Positions 1 through 5,878 of a stretch of DNA of 11,507 nt are shown one piece after another. How positions within the stretch are numbered: the first letter of the stretch is position 1; every line of letters begins with the position of its first letter. A model generated the notes under the pieces. That model was not told the DNA's origin and did no database searches. It was given only the letters and a program-made list of their open reading frames with translations. The position numbers and the translations under genes were made by a program. The stretch comes from Sphingomonadales bacterium UBA7473 (GTDB lineage: Bacteria; Pseudomonadota; Alphaproteobacteria; Sphingomonadales; Sphingomonadaceae), in NCBI GenBank assembly GCA_002478575.1, contig DLOX01000289.1, positions 3,497-15,003 on the forward strand, read 5' to 3'.

Positions 1-2609
1 GTCCAGGGACGCTTCCCAGGCGTCAGCCAAGCCTCGATACGGACTTTGCGCGCGACTTCGCCGTCTTTGAACGGCAAAGTGATTGCAAGGCTTCCAGAGG
101 CCGTTGTGGGCTCCAATTCGATATAGGCAATGCCTTGATCGCCTTCGACGCGCCAAACGGGCCTTGCACGCTCCAGACCGGCCAAACCGCGCGCTGCCTG
201 CGCATCAGCTTCGACGGCAGGGCGATAGGGGGCATCGACCGCAAAATCGCCGACCACGCCGTGCCGGATGTTATTGCCATCGCGGTCTGTGATGCGCAGC
301 GCAATGACGGGACGGGTCGTGCCGTCTGCCACGAGCAAAGACTTCTCGCGGATAATCTCGGCGCGCATGGCGGCACCAGCGAAGATCACGTTGCGCTTGA
401 GGGTTTGGACAAGCTGACCATCGGCGCCGCGCACCTCGGCTGTGAACTCGGTCACGCGGCCGGGCAACTCCAACGCACGCCAGACGCTGACGGCAACGGT
501 TTCAAGGCCGTTCTTCATCGTTCCATCGAAGGAATAGGCATTGACCGGCTGGCCATTGGCGAAAAGCTTTACGGTCTGCTCGGGCAAATGCTTGATGGCA
601 ACGCGCACGGCCTTGGTGCGGGGCGTATGATCCACCTCAGGGAAAAGCCATTTCACTTCAGGCGTTTGATCGGCAAACCATTCCGTTTCTGCGCCGGCCG
701 CAATGGCATCGGTTACAGGCTTGGCGCGGGCAGGGGCAGCAGCATCCGGACGCGCAGCATTCACGCCGTTTTTGCTCCGGAAATCAACACGGAGCAACGA
801 TCCACCACGCCCTTCGACAAAGCGAGAGAAAGCACTGCCACCAGAGCGGGCATTGCGCACGCAATCCTCTGGCACTTGGTCGGAAGGCAAGCTCGATGGA
901 TCCATTTGGACCACGTGAAGCCCCGGCAAAACACCTTCGAAATGATAGCGCCCTTCAATGTCTGTGACGGCATAGCTGCCATCTTCCAACATCACGCGGA
1001 CGTTAGGGATGCCTTTTGCGGCCTCTGGCGTGATGGTGCAGCCGCCTTCCGTGACGCGACCGATGATCGTCAAGCGATCGCCGAGGCCGTCCCGCGCAAT
1101 GCGCACGGTGGCGTCGGCAATGGGGCTGGTGGCACCACGATTGTCGACAGCGCTGGCGCGGTTCATCGACATGCCGGGCGCCGCATCGGGACGAACCTCC
1201 AGCAAGTAGGTGATCAAGCCCGATTGCCCGCCCAAAAGCGCAGGCACAGGGATCGACAGCATGGAGCCTCCACCAATCACATCATATGGCACTAAATTGC
1301 CGTTATAACGAACCGTATTGACACGTAGACGCATTTCCTTTGGTAGGATATCGGTTACGGTGATGGCACCTGTGCTTCGGATGGGATCGCTGTTTCGAAC
1401 AGTGATGCGATACTGGATACCGTCACCCGCTTGAGCAACGGGCTGAGACGCAGCTTTGGTTATGATGAGCGCAGCACCTGGTCGATCGACGGGAATGTCA
1501 ATTCGCACGGGCGCGGGATCATTAAGTACAAAAGGAAGCGAATAGCTTCCAGCTGTGATGGTGAATTTCGGTCCATCTGGTCTGGTTAAATGTGCCAAAT
1601 CGGATGGTTGGGTTTTCGACGGTGCCGTGTATGGCGCCGGCGGCTCCACAATCAGGCGATATGTGCCCGCGCGCGCGAAGGGGAAGCGATAGTCACCTTC
1701 AGGAAAGACATAGCGCGCGCCACTGCTGTCCGTCACGGTTGATCCTGTGACCACGGAAGATGGAAAGGACGAAACGCCATCATCGCCAAAGACTTGCGCG
1801 GGCTGCCCTGTCGCAGCGTCAACGAGAGTAACGCGCGCGCCTTGAACGGGCTTTCCATCGCCAGAATCGAACACAATGCCGAAAGGATCGATCAAGATTT
1901 CGAGTGGTGCAGCGGCAATCAAGGTGCCGTCTGAGAAGCGAAGTCCAGATAGGTTCAAATTGTCGCCAGGGCGAACCGAAAGTGTGCAGTCGTTTTGGAC
2001 AGGCGTCGGTGGAATGGCGGCTGTGCGGATCACGCCAACAAATTCGCCTGTGTCAGGGCCTGTTTCCATCAAGCGCAGCGTTTCGCTGTCTCCGCCGGGC
2101 GTGGTCAGTGTTACTGTCAAGGTTTCAGCGACCGAAGCGTCCCGATTGTCGAGTTCTGACTCGACTTTTAGCACCAAAGGCTCACCTGCGCGGATCTTGG
2201 ATGTCGGCGTTACCGTTGCTGGATTTGTCGCAACCCCTGCAAAAGCCCCGCCAATGGAGATTGGTTGCAGGCCTGCTGAAGTTTGGCACATCGTTTGTGG
2301 CAGCGGCAAGCTTGAACCGAGTTGCTGACTATCGGTGAATTCAAAGGTTGAAAGGCGGGGCTGCCCGGTTGGTGGCAACGGGCGCACATCAATGTCAACG
2401 CGATTGGACCGCTGTCCAGCTTGTCCTGCGCCAGCATCCCAAAGGACGGTCGCGGTGTTGCTGATCGTGGCGATCGGGGCGGTGGCTTGCGGGTCTTGCG
2501 TTACTGAAACTGGGGTATTTTGGGCGTGGGTTCCCACAGGCAAAACGGCAAGGAACGCCGCTGCAATGCCGAGCATCTTGGCTCTTATGTGGTTAACGCC
2601 TGGTAGCAT
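1..2609 (-). CDS. Large exported multidomain DUF11/SdrD-like surface protein (protein D), 3' end outside window
   Basis: The reading frame is open for 869 codons and runs off the left edge. A signal peptide is visible: Arg9 and Lys11, a hydrophobic stretch at about 12-25, and a cleavage site after T-H-A29. An ISNTATV motif at 49-55 is shared with proteins A and C. Residues 95-240 hold a beta-rich module with ETGPDTGEF at 182-190. Residues 244-325 resemble a carboxypeptidase-regulatory/CNA-B-like Ig module (GKPVQGARVTLVDAATG). Residues 380-506 are a DUF11 domain (ITVTDILPKEM). Residues 513-590 are a second regulatory-like/SdrD-B-like module (GIPNVRVMLEDGSYAVTD, then GRYHFEGVLPGLHVV). The rest is Trp-containing and beta-rich. 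No enzyme motif is seen. I chose the ATG at 2609 because the in-frame ATG at 2576 would lose the positive n-region; neither has a clear ribosome binding site. It is the last visible gene of the four-gene cluster. It probably sits outside the inner membrane as a structural or adhesive protein. The function is unknown and whether a C-terminal barrel follows cannot be seen. Confidence 0.88.
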   Translation of the reverse strand, partial: MLPGVNHIRAKMLGIAAAFLAVLPVGTHAQNTPVSVTQDPQATAPIATISNTATVLWDAGAGQAGQRSNRVDIDVRPLPPTGQPRLSTFEFTDSQQLGSSLPLPQTMCQTSAGLQPISIGGAFAGVATNPATVTPTSKIRAGEPLVLKVESELDNRDASVAETLTVTLTTPGGDSETLRLMETGPDTGEFVGVIRTAAIPPTPVQNDCTLSVRPGDNLNLSGLRFSDGTLIAAAPLEILIDPFGIVFDSGDGKPVQGARVTLVDAATGQPAQVFGDDGVSSFPSSVVTGSTVTDSSGARYVFPEGDYRFPFARAGTYRLIVEPPAPYTAPSKTQPSDLAHLTRPDGPKFTITAGSYSLPFVLNDPAPVRIDIPVDRPGAALIITKAASQPVAQAGDGIQYRITVRNSDPIRSTGAITVTDILPKEMRLRVNTVRYNGNLVPYDVIGGGSMLSIPVPALLGGQSGLITYLLEVRPDAAPGMSMNRASAVDNRGATSPIADATVRIARDGLGDRLTIIGRVTEGGCTITPEAAKGIPNVRVMLEDGSYAVTDIEGRYHFEGVLPGLHVVQMDPSSLPSDQVPEDCVRNARSGGSAFSRFVEGRGGSLLRVDFRSKNGVNAARPDAAAPARAKPVTDAIAAGAETEWFADQTPEVKWLFPEVDHTPRTKAVRVAIKHLPEQTVKLFANGQPVNAYSFDGTMKNGLETVAVSVWRALELPGRVTEFTAEVRGADGQLVQTLKRNVIFAGAAMRAEIIREKSLLVADGTTRPVIALRITDRDGNNIRHGVVGDFAVDAPYRPAVEADAQAARGLAGLERARPVWRVEGDQGIAYIELEPTTASGSLAITLPFKDGEVARKVRIEAWLTPGKRPW

Positions 2610-2619
2610 TCAAGAGTGT

Positions 2620-2660
2620 CAGCCGCGCCTCACCCCATACTCTGGGCGACGGCGCGGCTG
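2620..2660 (-). other. Strong intercistronic hairpin between proteins C and D
   Basis: Ten-base arms, CAGCCGCGCC and GGCGCGGCTG, match perfectly. On the minus strand, TCGCCC and GGGTGA extend the stem by six more pairs (one G-U) after one bulged G, leaving an 8-nt loop. It lies entirely in the 60-nt gap after the stop of protein C. On the transcribed strand it is followed by ACACTCTTGAATG, without a T-run, so it is not a canonical intrinsic terminator. It could be a partial terminator, an mRNA-stabilising 3' structure for the A-B-C message, or a processing site that uncouples D. It ends only 10 nt before the proposed ATG of D, so it could also affect D's translation start. Confidence 0.7.
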
Positions 2661-2669
2661 CCTTTTCGG

Positions 2670-3725
2670 TTAGTTGATGGTCACGCGGAAATAGACGGTT
2701 TCAGTTGCACCTGCCGCAACTGTGCCGAGGTTTCCTGTGACTGTTGGCGAGGCAAAAGTGCCTGTTGCCGTCCCGCCGGAGCAAACGGCGCCAGCAACAG
2801 TACCGCCTTCAAATACGCCAAATGCCGACACATAGGTGGTTTGTGTAGGCAAGGAGTCAGTGATGACCACGCTGCTTGCCGTTGCACCTGCGGCGGCGTT
2901 GGCGACAGTGATGCAATATTCAACCGTGGCGCCAGGGATCATCTTCGGGTTGGTCGTCCCGTTGATGGGGTCCTGAATGACGCGGCTGATCTTGGTCACA
3001 GTCAGCACAGGGGCGGCAACGGTATAATCGTCGCGTGCACTGTGGCGGCCATCGGTTGCGGCATCATCGCTGCCTGCCGTGTCAGCCAGCACCGTATCCA
3101 TGCCAGCAGTGTTGGCACCCGCCGTTGCTGTAACGACAGCGCCTTCTGTGCCAGCTGTACCGCCTTCTTTGGCTTGTGCGGTCAGCGAAACGGCGGCTTT
3201 TTGACCGTTCGTTGCGCCTGCAGGGATTGAAGCAACGACGTGAACAACGCGCGCTGCGTCGGCGGCTACTTCGTCCAAATGCGTAACCAGCGTATCGCCA
3301 GCATCGAAGACGTTGTCGCCGTCATCGATATAGTATGTGAAAGCGCCAACGTCGAAAGCATCGTTGCCGCCGCCATTTGGAGCGGCCGTGCTGGTCGCAA
3401 GGTTTGCAGCAGTCAAACCAAGGTCAAGCGTAGCGTTTGACGTGTTGGTCACAGTGAACGTCGTCGCAGCCTGTGTCTGCCCCGGTGACACAGACGTTGT
3501 TGATGTGCCGAGCTGAACAACGGTCAACGTGACTCTGCGGTCAACGGTGATGTTGTTACTTGCGTTGATGGCGGTTTGGGCAACTGTGCCGACTTGATAG
3601 TTGACGGTTGCCGTGTTGGTGATGGTGGAACCAGCAGCAGTGCCCGCAGCCATGGCAGGCATTGCCCACATGGATGCGATCACCAGAGCACTGGGACCAG
3701 CCAATTTTCTCATCATATTAGTCAT
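2670..3725 (-). CDS. Secreted DUF11-domain protein (protein C, 351 aa)
   Basis: The signal peptide has Arg6 and Lys7, a hydrophobic core, and cleavage after A-M-A26. The mature N terminus carries a GTAAGSTITNTATVNY motif at 28-43 that recurs in proteins A and D. A first beta-sandwich-like region spans about 60-185. It includes an acidic loop at 134-144 (Asp134, 135, 137, 141, 144), plausible for Ca2+ binding. A second DUF11 domain fills 238-351, with MIPGATVEYCITVAN and VVITDSLPTQTTYVS. The protein ends exactly on the last strand, YFRVTIN. Cys271 and Cys315 both lie in this domain and could form a disulfide in the envelope; protein A has no cysteine. I took the ATG at 3725, preceded by a weak GTGAGA; a GTG at 3737 and ATGs at 3716 and 3713 are alternatives. 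No anchor, lipobox or barrel is visible. It is probably a periplasmic or cell-surface structural protein; the specific role is unknown. Confidence 0.85.
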   Translation of the reverse strand: MTNMMRKLAGPSALVIASMWAMPAMAAGTAAGSTITNTATVNYQVGTVAQTAINASNNITVDRRVTLTVVQLGTSTTSVSPGQTQAATTFTVTNTSNATLDLGLTAANLATSTAAPNGGGNDAFDVGAFTYYIDDGDNVFDAGDTLVTHLDEVAADAARVVHVVASIPAGATNGQKAAVSLTAQAKEGGTAGTEGAVVTATAGANTAGMDTVLADTAGSDDAATDGRHSARDDYTVAAPVLTVTKISRVIQDPINGTTNPKMIPGATVEYCITVANAAAGATASSVVITDSLPTQTTYVSAFGVFEGGTVAGAVCSGGTATGTFASPTVTGNLGTVAAGATETVYFRVTIN

Positions 3726-3796
3726 TTTTGGTCTCACTTCTACTCACTCAGTGTCTGTGCCTAATTTAGTCCCGCTGGCTCAGTTCGCGGGTTTCT

Positions 3797-4264
3797 TCAG
3801 CGGACGGTTCCGCGAAAAGTGACCTTGCCCGAAGCACCGGCCGGCAAAGGTTGCCGGAAGGCCCAACGGACATGGGTTACGTCATCAGGGCGAGCAGAAC
3901 GCAGGCGGCGATCGCTGCCTTGCACCTTGAGCTCGCCCAAGCGGCCCCAGCTTTTTCCGCCATCGACGGAGAAAAGCGCGCCTTCGCCAGCAGCCTCGCG
4001 AAAGGCCACGGCGTTGGGCATGGGGTTGGTTAGAATGAAGTTGCGGGCGCTTTGGGCACCCTGATTGCGATACTTCACAACGAACACCAGGTTGTCGCCT
4101 GGCATCACAACGTCAGGTTGCTTCAAAAGGGTGCTGGCGCGGCCATTGGGCGCGACAACAACTTTTTCCACAAAGACTTCGCTGACCAAGCTTACTTGGT
4201 CAGCAGCAAGCGCAGGTGCGGCAAGCAATGCCGCAGCAGCGAAGATTAGCCCCTGTTTCACCAT
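3797..4264 (-). CDS. Small secreted DUF11-like protein (protein B, 155 aa)
   Basis: A clear signal peptide (Lys3, hydrophobic 5-19, cleavage after A-L-A20) precedes one DUF11-like beta-sandwich. Landmarks are VVMPGDNLVFVVKYRNQG at 52-69, ILTNPMPNAVAFRE at 77-90, and FSVDGGKSWGRLGEL at 98-112. HVRWAF at 131-136 and the closing strand GKVTFRGTVR at 146-155 complete the fold. The SVDGGKSW stretch resembles a BNR-repeat signature, but only once, so I read it as a loop of this fold and not as a sialidase-like propeller. The ATG at 4264 follows a G-rich ribosome binding site (GGGGG about 7 nt upstream). The gene starts 20 nt after the stop of protein A, so the two are almost certainly co-transcribed and probably act together. 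No cysteine, catalytic motif or membrane anchor is seen. The function is unknown. Confidence 0.83.
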   Translation of the reverse strand: MVKQGLIFAAAALLAAPALAADQVSLVSEVFVEKVVVAPNGRASTLLKQPDVVMPGDNLVFVVKYRNQGAQSARNFILTNPMPNAVAFREAAGEGALFSVDGGKSWGRLGELKVQGSDRRLRSARPDDVTHVRWAFRQPLPAGASGKVTFRGTVR

Positions 4265-4284
4265 AAACTGCCCCCTGTGCCCCC

Positions 4285-5298
4285 TCAGTTAATGCGAACG
4301 CGGAATGTGACGGTGCGGCTGGTGCCGCCGCTGAGTGCCCCCAAGCGAACAGCAACGGCATTGCTTGAAAATTCACCGGCATCGCTGTCTGCTGCATCGC
4401 TCAAGGCGCTGCTTTGAAGCGTGATCGAGCCGGTTTGATAGGTTGTGTTGGCTGGGATCGCGTCACCAATGGTCAAGTTGGTAAGCGTTCCTGTGCCGCT
4501 AACGGTTGCAACCAATCGATAAGTGATGATGGCACCTGGAACAGGCTCGGAGCCACCGAAAGGATCAACGACAACGGCGCTTTTGACGAGCGCGACGCTG
4601 GCGTTTTGCACAATATAGGCCCCATCATCGACGCCATCGGCGCCAGTGCTACCGACGACTGCATCGCCACCGCCTTGGCCTTGGCCCGCGAAAGAAGTGC
4701 CGGGCGCACCCGTTCCTGTGGTTGCAGCAGCTGTTAGATTGACAAGGCCCCGATCAAGATCGGTGCTAGCACCCGGGATGGTCGACAACACAAACACCCG
4801 AATTGACGCATCGGGGGTCAAAACGGGGTCGTTCGATCCAGCTGTATAGACTGTGTCGACGCCAGCATCATAGACGCCATTGTTATTCGTATCGAGGACC
4901 AATGACGTGGTCGTTGGGTCAAATTGATCACCGCCGAGGCTGGTATTCGCGGTAAGCCGGAAAGCCTCCGAACCATTGCCTGTGTTGGTCACGACAAAGC
5001 TTAGGACTCGATTGGTCGATCCTGGAACAACTGTGACGTCGCCGGGGTCGGCTGAAGCGACTGTGACGTCCAAAAGCTCATCGACAAGGATATCAACGGT
5101 GTTTGAAGGCGTTGTCTGCTGTGTGCCACCCGGATCATTATATGTCGCGCTCGCGGTGTTGCTGATCGTTGTGCCTGCTGTTGTCCCTGCCGCATAGGCG
5201 GCATTTGGCAAGAATACCAAAGCTAACGGAAAAGCGGCCATGCGGTAACGCAAGACAGGTGGCTTCGCGTTGGAAAGGGCCCCGAAAATTGACTTCAT
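4285..5298 (-). CDS. Secreted DUF11-domain protein (protein A, 337 aa), first gene of the exported cluster
   Basis: A long signal peptide (basic residues at 2, 12, 17 and 19, hydrophobic 20-30) is cleaved after A-Y-A36. The mature protein opens with AGTTAGTTISNTASATY, the same motif as in protein C. Residues 78-190 form a first beta-rich domain with a DTNNNGVYDAGVDT loop at 136-149. That loop matches the D-x-N-x-N-G-x-x-D spacing of thrombospondin-3/EF-hand-like calcium loops. A Gly/Asp-rich linker (about 194-226) leads to a second DUF11 domain at 233-337 (PVPGAIITYRL, LTIGDAIPANTTYQ) ending in TVTFRVRIN. It is a paralogue of C with the same layout. The ATG at 5298 is chosen; a GTG at 5307 is possible, and neither has a strong ribosome binding site. 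Expression probably depends on the 299-bp upstream region. It is likely an envelope or surface structural protein; the function is not established. Confidence 0.85.
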   Translation of the reverse strand: MKSIFGALSNAKPPVLRYRMAAFPLALVFLPNAAYAAGTTAGTTISNTASATYNDPGGTQQTTPSNTVDILVDELLDVTVASADPGDVTVVPGSTNRVLSFVVTNTGNGSEAFRLTANTSLGGDQFDPTTTSLVLDTNNNGVYDAGVDTVYTAGSNDPVLTPDASIRVFVLSTIPGASTDLDRGLVNLTAAATTGTGAPGTSFAGQGQGGGDAVVGSTGADGVDDGAYIVQNASVALVKSAVVVDPFGGSEPVPGAIITYRLVATVSGTGTLTNLTIGDAIPANTTYQTGSITLQSSALSDAADSDAGEFSSNAVAVRLGALSGGTSRTVTFRVRIN

Positions 5299-5302
5299 TG
5301 CA

Positions 5303-5339
5303 AACACTCACTCGGTTTTTATTTTCACTCACGAGTGTT
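5303..5339 (-). repeat. Overlapping inverted repeats in the leader of protein A
   Basis: AACACTC (5303-5309) and GAGTGTT (5333-5339) are perfect 7-bp arms with a 23-nt loop. Inside the span, CACTC and GAGTG (5326-5337) make a second inverted repeat that uses the same right arm, so the two structures exclude each other. ACTCACTC at 5306-5313 recurs at 3742-3749 upstream of the paralogue C. The segment lies 5 to 41 nt upstream of the ATG of A, so folding could influence initiation. The arms are short and chance is possible. Confidence 0.4.
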
Positions 5340-5370
5340 ATGTGTCCGGAATGGTCAAAATCTGGTTAAA

Positions 5371-5383
5371 TTGGGTGACCCAA
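5371..5383. promoter_or_regulatory. Perfect 13-bp palindrome, operator candidate
   Basis: TTGGGTGACCCAA has 6-bp arms around a single central base, the usual geometry of a dimeric repressor or activator site. It lies about 75 bp upstream of the start of protein A. No regulator gene lies next to it within the window, so the binding factor is unknown. Confidence 0.4.
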
Positions 5384-5443
5384 ATAGGGTGCCGAGTAAT
5401 CAAAAATTAACGGCCTGAGGTATTGGTCGAAATAAGATTCGAG

Positions 5444-5456
5444 GCCGAAATTCGGC
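5444..5456. promoter_or_regulatory. Second perfect 13-bp palindrome, GCCGAAATTCGGC
   Basis: Six-base arms, GCCGAA and TTCGGC, flank one central A. The sequence differs from the palindrome at 5371-5383, so this is not a second copy of the same operator. A hairpin of it followed by TATTTT on the plus strand would be only a weak terminator and has no gene to terminate. I favour a protein-binding site in the divergent promoter region. Confidence 0.35.
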
Positions 5457-5550
5457 TATTTTGCAAGGATTTCGTATGTGGTTGGCCGAGTCGCAAAGTG
5501 GGCGCTTGAATGTAAACTTCAGTCACTTCGATCTAAAGTTTCAGCTCCGC

Positions 5551-5579
5551 TTGACAGCTTGTGGCTTCCTGCCTAGTTG
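5551..5579 (+). promoter_or_regulatory. Probable promoter of tRNA-Asp
   Basis: A perfect TTGACA (-35) at 5551-5556 is followed, after 17 bp, by TAGTTG at 5574-5579, a weak -10. The implied start at about 5586 leaves a short leader before the mature tRNA 5' end at 5598. The -35 and the position are convincing; the -10 is poor. Confidence 0.55.
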
Positions 5580-5597
5580 CACCCCCACATCCAGTGC

Positions 5598-5674
5598 GCG
5601 GGTGTAGCTCAGTTGGTTAGAGTATCGGCCTGTCACGCCGAGGGTCGCGGGTTCGAGTCCCGTCACTCGCGCCA
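5598..5674 (+). tRNA. tRNA-Asp (anticodon GTC)
   Basis: A complete 77-nt cloverleaf is present. The acceptor GCGGGTG pairs with CACTCGC, with one G-U. The D-loop contains AGTTGGT. The anticodon stem TCGGC/GCCGA encloses the loop CTGTCAC with anticodon GTC, which reads GAC and GAT. The T-arm is GCGGG-TTCGAGT-CCCGT, the discriminator base is G, and CCA is encoded. G73 and the GTC anticodon are as expected for tRNA-Asp. Its last 12 bases lie antisense to the end of the DUF2842 gene. Confidence 0.97.
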
Positions 5675-5878
5675 TTTCCCCACTTCCATCCAACGCAGAA
5701 GTGGTTTCAGCGGTAAGATCCACGCTGTTCCGGCGATGAGATAAAATAGGGATTGGGCCCAGACGGGCCAAGCGATAATCGATTCCGCCAGAGTCACGAC
5801 AAGAACCGTCCATACCAAGATCAACGCGAGTATCATCAGGATACCAACCGGCTTTCGGAGCGTTGGTTCAGTGTCCAT
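5663..5878 (-). CDS. DUF2842 small inner-membrane protein (71 aa)
   Basis: The protein has two hydrophobic segments, about 11-32 and 38-58. They are joined by a short polar turn and followed by PLLRWM, which matches what I recall of DUF2842, a small alphaproteobacterial family of unknown function (the QSLFYLIAGTAWILPLKPLL stretch is typical). The ATG at 5878 overlaps the end of the cyclo-ligase gene by 11 nt, which supports translational coupling. An upstream in-frame ATG at 5917 would place 13 extra residues inside the cyclo-ligase gene and before the family's normal N terminus, so I rejected it. The TGA at 5663-5665, and the codons for its last three residues, fall inside the convergent tRNA-Asp gene. 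The length is normal for the family, so the overlap is probably real and not a run-on. Confidence 0.82.
   Translation of the reverse strand: MDTEPTLRKPVGILMILALILVWTVLVVTLAESIIAWPVWAQSLFYLIAGTAWILPLKPLLRWMEVGKWRE
5680..5704 (+). terminator. Weak hairpin terminator candidate after tRNA-Asp
   Basis: CCACTTC and GAAGTGG form a perfect 7-bp stem with an 11-nt loop, beginning 6 nt after the tRNA CCA and followed by only TTT. It sits within the antisense DUF2842 coding sequence. It may help end tRNA transcription or mark the 3' processing region, but the short T-run makes it weak. Confidence 0.4.

Larger units (their letters stand above)
5299..5597. promoter_or_regulatory. Divergent intergenic region between the DUF11 cluster and tRNA-Asp
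   Basis: These 299 bp hold no convincing gene. They should contain the promoter of the minus-strand DUF11 cluster and of the plus-strand tRNA. The region is AT-richer than the flanking genes and contains two perfect odd-centred palindromes (5371-5383 and 5444-5456), leader inverted repeats at 5303-5339, and a TTGACA near the tRNA. I could not place a convincing -35/-10 pair for the DUF11 cluster. A loose CtrA-like pattern, TTAA-N7-TTAC, occurs on the minus strand at about 5396-5410, but the match is partial. Confidence 0.5.

Noticed and set aside
135..1295. 386-codon plus-strand open frame opposite protein D
   Set aside because: It is antisense to the coherent, domain-bearing D frame, has an Arg/His-rich composition typical of reverse-frame reading, and shows no recognisable domain or ribosome binding site.
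2616..3230. 204-codon plus-strand open frame opposite protein C
   Set aside because: Its Cys/Arg/Gly-rich composition is the shadow of Ala/Thr/Gly codons of protein C; no family resemblance is seen.
3771..3791. Terminator between proteins B and C (CCCGC/GCGGG)
   Set aside because: Only a 5-bp stem with an 11-nt loop and no T-run; too weak to call, and the genes look co-transcribed.
4098..4264. BNR-repeat or sialidase-like function for protein B
   Set aside because: Only one SVDGGKSW-like stretch exists in the protein; a propeller needs several copies, and the remainder fits a single DUF11-like sandwich.
5396..5410. CtrA binding site upstream of protein A
   Set aside because: TTAA-N7-TTAC matches the consensus only partly, and such AT-rich matches are expected by chance in this stretch.
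5598..5674. tRNA-Asp as an integration (att) site
   Set aside because: No integrase gene, no repeat of the tRNA 3' end elsewhere in the window, and flanking genes show no sign of a mobile element.
5541..5813. 90-codon minus-strand frame containing ARVTGLEPATLGVTGRYSNQ
   Set aside because: This is the well-known false protein produced by reading antisense through a tRNA gene; it also overlaps the better-supported DUF2842 gene.
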